DNA of 64,000 nucleotides from Dendrolimus kikuchii (GCA_019925095.2 CM034412.1:1922001-1986000), one strand, 5' to 3'; counted from the first letter of the stretch, positions 9,720 to 20,087 are shown. The notes: generated from the sequence alone by a model not told the origin. Program-made: numbers and translations.

Positions 9720-10044
9720 AAAAGTTTTTGCATTACTAGTCATCTACTTAGTTGCACTCAGAGTTAAAAGAAATAATAATAAAAATCTTGCTTGAATATG
9801 ATGCATCGATATCAATTGACATATTTGCTTTTTTGTTTATTACATAGATCAAACCTAACTTTAAAACTACTGAACTGATTTTGGTGTGATTTTCATCGAG
9901 AATAGTTTTCTTTAGCTTAAATTCTGCGCAAAAACCATCAAAATCGGTCAAACTGAACCGGAGTTATAATTCTTTTTAATTCTATTTTGAGTTAAAATCC
10001 AGTATTTTATGAAAGGTATATTTAAAAAGGGAGAATATATACGG
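9720..10044. other. Unassigned AT-rich sequence
   Basis: Contains 'ctgaactgattttggtgtg', a phrase type seen inside Helitron-like elements, but no ends could be set. Confidence 0.3.
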
Positions 10045-10330
10045 GCTTTTTTTTTAAATTATTAACAACTCTACGGACTCGAGTTCCGTACCCTTTTTTA
10101 CAAATTAATTTCTAGATTTAATTTTTTGAATTTAACACGCTTATTAGTTATTTCGGTTCTTGTGTGTGACATTAATTTATTGATTTTTGTGTTGAGGTGT
10201 ATGTATCTTACGAATAACTTATTATATTAATTTATTCTAGTTTTAATACTAAACTTATACTAATGCAGAGTGTATCTGTTACATGCTGTGACCGTACTGC
10301 TTATAAATACTCAAGTTTGTTAGAATTTAT
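10045..10330 (+). repeat. Repeat T, copy 1 (uninterrupted)
   Basis: This stretch matches 44395-44905 in inverted orientation: shared text includes 'cggactcgagttccgta', 'gtgtgtgacattaatttatt' and 'gttgaggtgtatgtat'. Because copy 2 carries an RTE-B insertion, this copy shows the empty site ('ttattctagttttaatac'). No coding was recognised. Confidence 0.65.
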
Positions 10331-10599
10331 TACTCATGTATGAGTGTTATTTTGTTAGCCAGGTCGATTAATGGCAAACCTTAATGCTATTAGCCCAAAA
10401 TATTTCATCAGAAAGCCTAGTTAATACTAATTTAGACCCCTTATACACCTTTTATGCTAATTTTACGATCTCTAAGTACAGGAAAGGCCTACAAGGTAAT
10501 ATGTTACATCATACAAAGGTTGCTTTTTGCTCGACGTTTTATGTAAACCTTTACCTGGACTTCGATGTGACGGTGAGTTTGTTTGTTTGTTGAACTTTC

Positions 10600-11437
10600 T
10601 GACAGCGTAAGTCGGTCTCAAGACTTTTAGAAAAAGGTAGGAGATTCTAGAAGGAAAAGACAAGGACAGATATATTTTAGAAAGGGATCGACGATGAACG
10701 AAATTTCTGCAATAGGTTCAGAAAGGAAAAGACAGAGATAGTTAGATGTTTAGAAAGGGATAGATAGTAAATATAAGAATAACGAAAAGAAGATCGTAAT
10801 TATGGGTTCTAGAAGATTCTTCCGGGTATATAAGCAGCGTAAGGCGACACACCTTCCATGAACAAATTGATCGTGTACTAGCAGAAGGTGATGTCAGGAG
10901 CCTTAAGAACAGACGAGCGTGTATGACAAGAGTTATGAATGTCAAAGAAGCAAGTGAAGTGTGTAAGAATAAGCCTGAATGGCGCTCTGTTGTTCGTGCC
11001 TACCCCGCAAGGGAACTGGCGTGAAGTTATGTATGTATGTATGTAAGGCGCGAGTTCAGTTCAAGACAGCGAAGCGACAAGTGCGTTACGTAAGAGTTGG
11101 AAAAGAAGTTTAATAGATGACAGTGACGAGTTTAGTGGTGAATTTAGTTAAAAGTTTAGTGGGCAGTTTAGTGAAGGAGGAGTTTAGCGTAGTGTAAATG
11201 GAGGTCTAGAAGCGAGCTGCGTATGGTAACTTTGGAAGTGAACACCGCAGCAGCAGGAGGTGGTCTACGCAATATCGGCGACGGTATTGTGAGTGAGACA
11301 TCTTATCGTCGGGACATTACGTCGTTGGTTGTGAATGTTGGGGAAACCCTGCGGAGAAGAATCACGTACGGCTGTGTAAGTTAATAAAAGCGTTTAGTTA
11401 AATAATCCTAAGCGTGTACCCCCGCTCGCACGTAACA
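10600..11437 (+). mobile_element. Broken LTR-like sequence carrying RTE-B
   Basis: A TATA box 'gggtatataagcag' (10824-10837), a poly-A signal 'ttaataaaag' (11381-11390) and a terminal 'cgtaaca' suggest an LTR with promoter, R region and CA end. No TG start was found near 10600, so the 5' end is missing or decayed. RTE-B copy 4 sits just downstream of the TATA box. No second LTR or internal retroelement region is present. Confidence 0.5.
10847..11042 (+). pseudogene. RTE-B copy 4 with 8-bp target-site duplication
   Basis: Only the end of the C-terminal frame remains. The direct repeat 'gtaaggcg' flanks it at 10839-10846 and 11043-11050. Tail (ATGT)n. It splits an LTR-like unit between its TATA box and the downstream part. 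Confidence 0.85.
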
Positions 11438-11465
11438 ATAATATATTGTTACGTGCGAGCGGGGG
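11419..11465. repeat. Perfect 22-bp-arm palindrome
   Basis: Arms 11419-11440 and 11444-11465 are exact complements (containing 'gctcgcacgtaaca') with a 3-base loop. 'cgtaaca' and 'tgttacg' are LTR-like CA and TG ends, so this may be the end of one LTR facing the start of another nine bases away. Confidence 0.8.
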
Positions 11466-11710
11466 GACGCGAGACTATCATCAAATTACTCTCAGTAGTT
11501 TTAGGATGAAAAAGCAAATCATTAATTCTTACAAGCTTTTCGATTATAATAATATATATATATAAGATTTTTTTATATTCAGCACTTATAACCCTTTTCA
11601 TGTGTTAAGAAAAGGAATACTATTGATCTAGATCACTACTACATTTATATAAAACAAAAAATCTTGTTATTTATTACATGTTGCTTAAAATACTTGGTTA
11701 TCTATATGTA
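11466..11710. other. Unassigned sequence after LTR-like start
   Basis: If 11447 is an LTR start, this would be its U3, but no TATA box or end was found. Confidence 0.3.
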
Positions 11711-11841
11711 CTAGTGGCCGCCCGTGGTCGAAATTCGACCATAATAATTAATTCAAATTATAAGTTTGAACATTATTAAGGTTCTGTTGTCAAATACTAT
11801 ACTTCTATTATCGCTGATTTCGCCAAGGCTACATTGTTAAT

Positions 11842-11955
11842 GTAGTTATGAATGTCAAAGAAGCAAGTGAGGTGTGTAAGAATGGGCCTAAATGGCGCTC
11901 TGTTGTTCGTGCTTACCCCGCAAGGGAACTGGCGTGAAGTTGTGTGTGTGTGTGT
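11842..11955 (+). pseudogene. RTE-B copy 5 with (GT)n tail
   Basis: A very short fragment ('VMNVKEASEVCK' to the stop). Its tail is (GT)n instead of (ATGT)n. 'acattgttaat' at 11831-11841 and 'acactgttaat' after the tail form an 11-bp duplication with one mismatch. The empty site is visible in HelE copy 2 near 28617. Confidence 0.8.
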
Positions 11956-12065
11956 GTACACTGTTAATTTGACTTTAACAATAAACAAAAGAGTATATAT
12001 GCGTGTGTGTCAAATACATGGTAGTGTGTGTACTAATGTTTTTTTTATTGATTTAATGTATTTTG

Positions 12066-12405
12066 ATTTTGGTTATTCCGACGTTATATTACGTACGACG
12101 TAAAATTATTAGAGCTAGGCATGTTTGCCGAAGAGTTTCTTGCGCCGCTTCTTCTCTCCAAGCCATAACATGTTGCGAAGCGGTGGGAAATTAGATTAGG
12201 CTCCCATAGAGTAAATAATAACCCATAAACAAAATTTTACCTAAATAATTAAAATAAACAAGTTGGCGGTAGACTAAATAAAACTTTAACAATACTCGTT
12301 GACAATTGACATCTTTGTCTTCCGTGATCACGGCCACTGAAAAGTGGCCGAAACGTCGGTATAATCAAAATCAAATAAATTACCGCGCTTAAAACCGTTA
12401 AGACA
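12066..12405 (-). mobile_element. Element C, copy 2, with 13-bp target-site duplication
   Basis: Long form including the 'cgcttcttctc' / 'ttgcgaagcggtg' part and the core 'ggccgaaacgtcgg'. Its two ends are inverted relative to each other ('ggttattccgacgt' and 'acgtcggtataatc'). The exact direct repeat 'ttaatgtattttg' flanks it at 12053-12065 and 12406-12418. HelE copy 3 near 47035 shows the uninterrupted target. Confidence 0.8.
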
Positions 12406-12476
12406 TTAATGTATTTTGTTAAGCATATTTTTTTAAAAATAATAGCATTCTGCACTCTTCTATAATATATAAACTA

Positions 12477-13091
12477 CTAGCGGCCCCGGCAGACGTTGTC
12501 CTGCTCTGAAAAAATAAAAATCTAGTATCCGATCCCAGCGCCACCTACCGGTTCCAATTGTGGATTTAAATCATCCGGGGACCCACTCAAACGCACAAAA
12601 ACAAAATCACCAAAATCGGTCCAGGTGATTAGGAGGATTCTAGAACCCGATCTCAGCGCCACCTACCTGTTCCAACGGGATAAAAAGTATCCTATGTCCG
12701 TCTCCTGGTTCTAAGCTACCTCTCTACCAATTTTCAGCCAAATCGGTACAGCCGTTCTTGAGTTATAAAATATAGTGTAACTAACACGACTTTCTTATAT
12801 ATATAGATACATACATACATACATACATAACTTCACGCCAGCTCCCTCGCGGGGTAGGCACGAACAACAGAGTGCCATTTAGGCTTATTCTTACACACCT
12901 CACTTGCCTCTTTGACATTCATAACTCTTGTCATGCAAGCTCGTCTGTTCTTAAGGCTCCTGACATCACCTTCTGCTAGTACACGATCAATTTGATCATG
13001 GAAGGTGTGTCGTGGCCTTCCACGACTTCTGCATCCATCCACTTTTGCATTGTATATCTGTTTAGTCATTCTTTCATCATGCATATATAGA
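12477..13091 (-). mobile_element. HelB, copy 1 (Helitron-like) inserted in HelE
   Basis: Minus strand 5' 'tctatatatataagaaag' and 3' 'cggggccgctag'. The insertion is exactly between the A and T of 'aaactataagtg', the empty form of which is at 28980-28995. It carries two diverged 'agcgccacctac' modules and is split by RTE-B copy 6. Confidence 0.8.
12810..13082 (-). pseudogene. RTE-B copy 6 with 11-bp target-site duplication
   Basis: Carries the frame 13084-12833 ('MTKQIYNAKVDGCRSRGRP' to 'ARELA'). Direct repeat 'atatatagata' at 12799-12809 and 13083-13093; the duplication includes the HelB terminus, so this insertion is younger than HelB. Tail (ATGT)n. Confidence 0.85.
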
Positions 13092-13184
13092 TAAGTGTGC
13101 GAAATTTCATACTCCTCTGTCCGCGTAATTTTCGTAAAAACGGGTACAAAGTTTTTGCTTCACGTATTAATTAATATATATAGA

Positions 13185-13503
13185 TTTATTACATTTGATT
13201 TATGAAGATTGAAATCTGAAATTTATTTCAGCAGAAGCAAAACAGAAGGGATTATGAAATATATAAATCGCAAAGTTTACATTCAATAAGCCCTTTGTTC
13301 CAAATTGTTCAGCCGTTTTTCATGCTTGTGTCTACGAATTGTTTGTGTTGGTTTTTCAATTATGTCGGTTAGAAACGAAATTTGATTTTATCGTTTAAAC
13401 ATTTATTTTATAATAATTGTTTATTTTTACGCGTCGACGTATTTGGAATCAGCTTTCAATTGTATTTGTATTTTTTACGTAGCGCTACAAAATTATACAA
13501 TAA
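13185..13503. other. Unassigned AT-rich sequence
   Basis: 'gttcagccgtttttcatgc' near 13310 is a Helitron-type phrase, but no termini are visible. Confidence 0.3.
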
Positions 13504-13684
13504 CTAGCTACGCCCCGTGGCTTCACCTGCATGGTGATAAAAATCGTTATATTTTGGATAATTCGCACTATATCTTTATAAATTATAGCCTATGTGTTAT
13601 TGTGATGTGTAAGCTATATTATTGTAAAGTTTCATGAAAATCCATTCAGTAGTTTTTGCGTGAAAGAGTAACACATATATATAT
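13504..13684 (-). mobile_element. HelC, copy 1 (Helitron-like, short)
   Basis: 3' terminus on plus reads 'ctagctacgccccgtggc'; the body contains 'cagtagtttttgcgtgaaag' and runs into a (TA)n stretch. Related copy at 19787. Confidence 0.65.
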
Positions 13685-13867
13685 ATATACGTGTGTTGAC
13701 AGTGAACTCCTCCTAAACGTCAGGACCGAATTGAATGAATTTTTTTGTGTGTTTTCAAGTGGATTCGAGGATGGCTTATATTCACAATTGGACCCGGTAG
13801 GCGGCACTGTAATCGGGTTCTAAATTTTATTTCTTCAGGGCAGAACAACGTCTGCCGGGACAGCTAG
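13685..13867 (+). mobile_element. HelB, copy 2 (3' part)
   Basis: Ends 'gtctgccgggacagctag' at 13867, followed by T. The 5' end is lost in the (TA)n repeat. It abuts HelC tail to tail. Confidence 0.65.
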
Positions 13868-13962
13868 TCTGTATATATATATATATATGGCCCGGGGTCT
13901 CCAGAATAATAAACAAAAATAATAATAATACTCTGTGATTATATACATGTTACGGCTAAAAC

Positions 13963-14150
13963 CCGAAGTGCGGCTGCACCTAGTTCTAGCCGGCTAAAAC
14001 TAGGTGTAGACGCACTTCGGTGTTTAAACTTAGGTGTAAGAGATTTGTTCACGACTAACATTAGGTGTAGCCGATTTCATTTGGTTAAAACTAGGTATAG
14101 CCTTCTTTATGCTGGCTACAACTAGATGTAGCCAATCCTACGTGGTTAGT
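13963..14150. repeat. Palindrome plus 30-31-bp tandem array of dyad units
   Basis: A 29-bp-arm hairpin with no loop (13963-13991 and 13992-14020, three mismatches) is followed by units whose 'taggtgtag' core starts at 14001, 14031, 14062, 14092 and 14123. Each unit carries a small dyad such as 'ggctacaactagatgtagcc'. No open frame. Function unknown. Confidence 0.75.
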
Positions 14151-14910
14151 AGTAGTTTAGATTTTTTCATTGACCGATAGCAAATTCTCTCCACGCCCCA
14201 CATACCGCCGACGCCCATAGCTCACACGGTTAGCAGCTAGGCGTCGGACGGGATATAACAAGCGGCCTTAGAGGCCGGACACAATGTGTCCGACACATGC
14301 TCACATACATATTGCACTTAATGGCACTCAATCGCACTACTCTAATCAGCATTTATTATCTGTAACTCGTCTATGTATAGTTTTAATTTAATTGTAAATA
14401 ACGAAATAAGAAGTCTTACAGTCCACATCTAGTTTATATGAAAGAAGCAACTGCCATCAATAGTAATAAAATGTGTGATATTTTTAATCCCGGAATCCCG
14501 CGGGAACTTTCCCTGAAGCGGTTTACAGTTGTTCGGATGCGAAAAATTTAGTATATTTTTTTTCAAATGCTGCGGTGTTTTGTGTACCGGGAATTGAGCG
14601 GGAATTTCAAGTCAAGCGTGGCTAAAGTCTCCGGCATTTTCTAGTTAGCAATATAATGAATTTGAATAACTTTTGACCCTTTGTTAGAGAGAGAGAGATT
14701 ACATTTTTTGTACACAAGCTCTTGAGTGCAGTGGAACGTAAATGGGTTGGCTCGACAAAGGCTTGTTTGCCATTTACAAAACAACGAAAACCCACGAGAC
14801 ATTAATAAATCTATCATAACAAACCACCTGAGATATGAATATGAAAATTGCGAAACATAATTACGTTGTTTTTTGAAAAGCAATTTGCTTTCATGCGTGT
14901 GTTTTTATTT
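14151..14910. other. Hairpin cluster 14209-14292, then unassigned sequence
   Basis: 'ccgacgcc'/'ggcgtcgg' (14209 and 14241), 'cggcct'/'aggccg' (14264 and 14273) and 'ggacaca'/'tgtgtcc' (14278 and 14286) form consecutive small stems. From 14300 to 14910 nothing was recognised apart from an (AG)n run near 14690. Confidence 0.5.
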
Positions 14911-15206
14911 AATTTTTTTTTTAATTTTTATTGCATGAGTTCAGCAGACAGGCAGACGGCCCACTTGATGGAAAGCGGTTACCATCGCCTATGGATATTT
15001 TCAACGGCAAAGGTGCTACAATTGCGCAGCTGCTCTCTTAGACTGGAACCTGGTCACTAATGCCGGAACACAACTCAAGGTTGTTATGGCTATATACTTT
15101 AGACGGACAGTCGGGAAAATGCCCTATCACCTGGCTGTGGGTTGTTTTGTGGCCTCTTACGATAGGCCGCCCGGCCGCAGGAAGTTGTATTATTTCTCCG
15201 TTAATT
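14911..15206 (-). mobile_element. Element A copy
   Basis: Nearly full length with a small internal deletion around 'ctttagacggacagtcggg' (15098). It lies head to head with the next copy, 25 bases away. Confidence 0.85.
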
Positions 15207-15230
15207 CTTTCTTAATTAGATTACAACATA

Positions 15231-15435
15231 CGTGCAGGAATGGAGAAAGATACTACTTTCTGCGGCCGGGCGGCTTGTTGCGAAAGGGGACAAAATAACC
15301 CACAGCCAGGTGGTTCTGGTTGGCCACTAGCCCTGATCTAGAGTGTGTCATTACAATATTGTCTTGCGTTCTGGAATCAGTAGCCAGAGACCAGTCCTCC
15401 TTAGAAGCCGGCAGCACATTCTTATAGCTTCCATC
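15231..15435 (+). mobile_element. Element A copy, 3' truncated and diverged
   Basis: Keeps the 5' 'gtgcaggaatggagaaag' through 'aagccggcagcacatt'; the tail is lost where it meets repeat P. Confidence 0.75.
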
Positions 15436-15459
15436 TTCAGATCTTTGGGAGGGTGTTCG

Positions 15460-15583
15460 ATGCATCCATCCAAAGGTTGGAAGAAATCGCTAATAGCGAT
15501 AAGACCGCCTATTATATTGTAAAATTTTATTTCTGTCAACTGTATCTTTAAAACACAATAAAGCATATTCATTCATTTATTTC
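15460..15583 (+). repeat. Repeat P: LINE 3' UTR end
   Basis: 'ggaagaaatcgctaatagcg' and 'ataagaccgcctatta', then 'cacaataaagcatattcatt', the start of an (ATTC)-type tail that grades into the minisatellite. Confidence 0.7.
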
Positions 15584-15863
15584 GTTTTCATTTCATTTTC
15601 ATTTCATTTTCATTTCATTTTCATTTTCATTTCATTTTCATTTCATTTTCATTTCATTTTCATTTCATTTTCATTTCATTTTCATTTCATTTTCATTTCA
15701 TTTTCATTTCATTTTCATTTCATTTTCATTTCATTTTCATTTCATTTTCATTTCATTTTCATTTCATTTTCATTTCATTTTCATTTCATTTTCATTTCAT
15801 TTTCATTTCATTTTCATTTCATTTTCATTTCATTTTCATTTCATTTTCATTTCATTTTCATTT
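15584..15863. repeat. 11-bp minisatellite, about 25 copies
   Basis: Unit TTTTCATTTCA in a near-perfect array with one unit variant near 15613. It starts at a LINE 3' tail, so tail expansion is the likely origin. Confidence 0.95.
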
Positions 15864-16505
15864 AATTGGTATTGTAATTTACTATAGGCACCAGTTGCCA
15901 TCAGACGGGCCGACACTCTGTCAGCTGTACCGAGCAATAAAAGCCAGTAAGGTTCTTTTAGCATTCTGAGTATGACAAATAAAGACACGCACAGCAAAGA
16001 TGAAAAATGAAAATGGATATACTGCTGTAAATAAGTGAGATTTGTTTTGCAAATTGAATTGGTGACAATGATACTCCACTTGTTTGCTAACGAGACATTT
16101 TTGGGTTATTGTTTGGTTAAGTTCTAAATGAAAAGCGTTTGATACAAATATTGGATGGTACAAATCAAAATGTTTGAGCAAATGTCGCTGGGAAGCTTTT
16201 AGCTTCGTATAAACATCACGTCGTGGTATTTAGAAATTGACATGTGTAATAAACTTGCACATTTCTGAGTGCATGCGGCTATTTCGAGGTAGTTTCTTCT
16301 ACCTGTTTTACTGTAGATATTTTTGGAATAATATTAGAGCTTTGGAAAAATTGTCTTGGCCGCCTGTTCATCATCCGTCAGCTGTTTGTATATCGCAGTC
16401 ATTTTCAAAAACTACTAGGCTTATATGAATATAAATAAATGTTCTAGCAAAAAAGAAACGATTTTCAAGAGTAACTAAAAATTTATATATTTATTTTCTA
16501 CATAT
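15864..16505. other. Unassigned sequence
   Basis: Short open frames on both strands without recognisable domains. Confidence 0.3.
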
Positions 16506-16998
16506 TGTTACGAGTTTAGCGGGACTCGAATTAAAATGTCGTTAGAATTACTATAGAGTTTATTAGAACTATACAAACACGTATAACACAGGTATAACCG
16601 AACACAACAAGTCCAAACGTAATGCAGAAGGTTGTAATTCAATAAAACGCGAAAGTCCGTCACTATTAGATTCCCGATTGTAGTACACACGTCTCGCTTT
16701 GATCGTGGTTCTTGCTCGACTTCCCCCTCCCCCAATCAGTTCATCGTTTTATACTGCACAAATGCAATGTGCCCGGCAACGTGGACCCAATTTCCTAGTA
16801 CTTTAAAATCCGTAACACCTGGCTAATGATTACAATAGAACAATAGGCTGTTCTTTAGAAATGTATGCCAATAAATAAGTAAACAAAAAAAAACGATCAT
16901 AAAAGAATTACAGTTAGTTCAAATGCCGACAGGTAATTCAATGTGCTTCTACAAATCTGTACGTGGAATTTGTCTTTGTCGGTGCCTAAGGTGTAACA
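16506..16998 (-). mobile_element. Solo LTR D, copy 1 (493 bp)
   Basis: Begins TGTTACGAG and ends GTAACA, flanked by 'atat' at 16502-16505 and 16999-17002. Sense strand is minus: 'gagtttattagaac' is the complement of a poly-A signal context. No internal region or second LTR is adjacent, so it is a solo LTR left by LTR-LTR recombination. Four-base duplications fit Ty3/Gypsy-like integration, but no protein evidence is present. Confidence 0.85.
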
Positions 16999-17407
16999 AT
17001 ATAGAAGACGGTGCGAAGTAAAACGTAAAAATTGCTATATTTTGCATAATTTTTGTTTTTTTTTTACTTGGCACCGAAAGTAAACTGAAATTCTTTAATT
17101 ATTTATAAAAAGATTACTAAACGGTTCAGAAAAAAAATGACTGAAAAACCACACAAACTGCACTGTTTCTGTCTGATTTTAATATATTTTCTGCTATATC
17201 CTCGGAACTCAAAACCCAATAGCAATGTTTATGGGACCATTTTGCAACTTTGCTGAATCCAACACAAAAAGGATTATCAAAGTTGGTTCCGAAACAATAT
17301 ATATACACACACACACACACATATATAGAGAGAGAGAGAGAGAGATATATTGAAAATATATATACAAAGATGATCACTCAAAAACACGGACAGACAGACA
17401 GACATTT
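16999..17407. other. Unassigned, with composite microsatellite at 17299-17350
   Basis: (AC)n, (TA)n and (AG)n runs in direct succession at 17299-17350; the remainder is AT-rich and unrecognised. Confidence 0.6.
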
Positions 17408-17712
17408 ATGTGTGTAGGAACGGAGAAAGAATATAATTTCCTGCGACTTTGCGGTCTGTCGTAAGAGACGATAAAACAACCAACAGTCAGATAGGTATTT
17501 TCCCGTCTGAATGGTTACCACCCTTGGTCTAGAGTATGTCCCCATAACAACCTTGAGTTGTGTTCCGGCATTAGTGGCCAAGTTCCAGTCTCCCCTAAGA
17601 GAACAGCAGCGCATTTGTAGCACCTTTGGTGTTGCAAATGTCCACAGGCGAGGATAACCGCTTTCCATGAAGTGGGCCGTCTTCCTGTCTGCTGAACTCA
17701 TGCAATAAAAAA
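17408..17712 (+). mobile_element. Element A copy
   Basis: Full length apart from a degraded first 8 bases; tail 'catgcaataaaaaatac'. Confidence 0.85.
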
Positions 17713-17818
17713 TACATATGATCAGTCAGAAACGGATAGACATGCTGACATAGCAATATCACAAGACTTTCGTTTACTAGCCGTAATGATCACAGAATTG
17801 TAGAAGTTGTTTTATATA

Positions 17819-18592
17819 TCTATACTAATATTATAGCTGAAGAGTTTGTTTGTTTGTTTAAACGCGCTAATCTCAGGAACCGCTGGTCCGATTCGAAAAA
17901 TTTTTTCAGTGTTAAATAGTACATTTATCGAGGAAGGCTATAGGATATATTATATTTTAAAAAAAATTAGGGATCCTTACTAAAACTCCAATAATGTAAC
18001 CCAAGATGTAAAAAAATGACCCGAAAAAATCCTTACACGGCATGCGCTGCGAAAACTATTGATTATGGAACAAAACAATGTACTACCACTTTGCAGAATA
18101 TATAACTGTCTACAAAAAATATCTCTTAACTATATGTCTAACTATTGTAGTTATCTCACAATAAGTGTTTTCTTTTATTTTTTTAAATAATTAAAATGCC
18201 GTCGTTTCAAAAACTCTTTATTTTGTACCTTGGTATTAATCCTTATCAAAATAAATTATTTCATATTCAAGACGAATTCAATACCTTTCTAGAACTTTTT
18301 GAATTATTCAATTCGGATGTTTCATTGAAAATATATCGCGATATTTAAAATGTAAGTATTAGTGTTGTAGCCAAATATACTAATATTGTTTGATTGAACG
18401 CGCTAATCTCAGGAACTACTGGTCTGATTTGAAAAATTCTTTCAGTGTTGGATAGCACATTTATCGAGGAAGGCTATAGGCTATATATCATCACGCTAAG
18501 ACCAAAAGGAGCGGAGCACCGATGAAGAATGTTTCAAAATCGGTGGGTTTTGAAAGTAAATTCCACGCGGACGACGTCGCGGGCACAGCTAG
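17819..18592 (+). mobile_element. HelA, copy 1 (Helitron-like, 774 bp)
   Basis: 5' 'tctatactaatattatagc' after A (17818), 3' 'cgcgggcacagctag' before T (18593). The head module 'acgcgctaatctcaggaac' occurs twice, near 17862 and 18399, so the element is an internal head duplication. No Rep/helicase coding. This intact copy proves the tSINE1 insertion in the copy at 39436. Confidence 0.85.
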
Positions 18593-19048
18593 TACAATAT
18601 ATTTCTGTTTGTTTCAACGAAGAATTCTTTAGAAAACACAAGTGTTAAGTGAAATGTGACTTTTTGAATTGTCAATAGGAGTATGTTGTTTGCGTAAAGC
18701 TAAAGACCTACAATTTATTTCTGGCCGGGGACACGGTCCAAGATTTTATGGGTCTCAATTCTAACTAGTATCTATTTATTTGGCCCAGATTGTAAGCAAA
18801 TACAAATGCTTGCACGATGATAAACTTCTTTGTATATACTTACAATAGGGTTACATGAGACATATTTTGAGTGTGGTATGGCGCCAGGATCACGTATTGC
18901 GTCGTTCTAAAGATGTCTTCTATTCTCTCGCAGCTGGTAGGGTCCTTGCAACTGGCAGGATACTTCCAGGTGGTAGGGTCGCCATGTGGTATGCGTGGGG
19001 CTGCTCGTAGTTTGATGTGGTAGTAGTATTAAAAGTACAGGAACTTTC
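18593..19048. other. Unassigned sequence
   Basis: Contains 'caggtggtagggtcgcc' near 18968, slightly like element A, otherwise nothing recognised. Confidence 0.3.
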
Positions 19049-19360
19049 TATCCGTGCAGGAACGGAGAAAGAATACAATTTCCTGCGGCCGGGCGGCTTG
19101 TCGTAACAGGCGACTTAACAACCCACAGCCAGGTGGTCGGGCATTTGCCCGACTGGATGGCTACCACCCCTGGTCTAAAGTATGTTGCCATAACAATCTT
19201 GAGTTGTGTTCCGGCATTAGTGACCAGGTTCCAGTTTCCCTTAAGAGAGCAGCAGCGCATTTATAGCATCTTTGGTGTTGTAAATGTCCATAGGCGATGG
19301 TAACCCCTTACCATCAAGTGGGCCGTCTGCCTGTCTGCTGATCTCCTGCAATAAAAAAAA
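19049..19360 (+). mobile_element. Element A copy, full length
   Basis: Both ends intact, 8-A tail. The flanks show no clear duplication. Confidence 0.9.
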
Positions 19361-19582
19361 CGTCCCAATGTGAATGATGTCTTTATTTATCGTATTTAAG
19401 GAAATGTAAGCCTTATATACTAGATTTATGCTACGTGTGCAAATACCTAATAATTGTGCGCTAGCCCCCCTAACAATGAACAATACAAATGCATACATAT
19501 ATATATATATACTTAATATTAATATATACTTAAATATTTGAACAATGTATGTGACATTTAATTCATGTGATAGCTTAAGGTT

Positions 19583-19768
19583 AATAATAATAATATTCGG
19601 CAGACAAACACACACATTGTATATCCCCAAATTAAGCAAGTTACGCTGGTGTTACGGGTAATATATAACGGACTACTCTGGGGTCGATTCCAGACACGCA
19701 GACCATAGTAAATAACGGAAAAAATACGTTCCCGAAATTTACCATATCAAGAATCGAACCCGGAGCCT
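19583..19768 (-). mobile_element. tSINE1, copy 3 (head truncated)
   Basis: Tail and body present to 'gaatcgaacccggagcc' (B box complement); the A-box part is missing where HelC begins. Confidence 0.8.
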
Positions 19769-19786
19769 TTGAGTTATACTATATAC

Positions 19787-20030
19787 TAACTAACTGCGCC
19801 CGCGGTTTCACCCGCGTGATGATGGAAAATCGTTATATTTTTTGGACAATTCACACTGTATCTTTATAAATTATAGCCTATGTGTTATTCTGATGTGTAA
19901 GCTATATTATTATAAAGTTTCATCAAAATCAATTAAGTAGTTTTTGCGTGAAAGAGTAACAAACACACATCCATACATTCTTACAAACTTTCGGCTTTAT
20001 AATATTTATAGGATAGGATGGTCTTATTTA
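19787..20030 (-). mobile_element. HelC, copy 2
   Basis: 3' end on plus is 'ctaactgcgcccgcggtttc' (CTAG changed to CTAA); 5' end near 'tttataatatttataggat'. Confidence 0.65.
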
Positions 20031-20087
20031 TATTGAATTAGAGTAAATTTGAACGCTTCTTTAAGAACCTTTCAGGCGTCCAAACTT

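Larger units (their letters stand above)
11711..13184 (-). mobile_element. HelE, copy 1 (Helitron-like), host of a four-element nest
   Basis: On the minus strand it begins 'tctatatatattaattaata' and ends at CTAG (11711-11714 on plus), with an A at 11710 and a T at 13185, as expected for Helitron insertion between A and T. A short stem 'gtcgaaattcgac' sits just inside the 3' end. It contains RTE-B (11842), element C (12066) and HelB (12477), the last split by RTE-B (12810). Copies 2 (28232) and 3 (46909) confirm the uninterrupted order. No Rep/helicase coding, so it is non-autonomous. Confidence 0.75.

Noticed and set aside
13963..14150. CRISPR-like array of dyad repeats
   Set aside because: Repeats are contiguous with no unique spacers of constant length, and there are no cas-like genes.
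15584..15863. CRISPR-like regular repeat
   Set aside because: A simple 11-bp tandem without unique spacers, in eukaryotic DNA.
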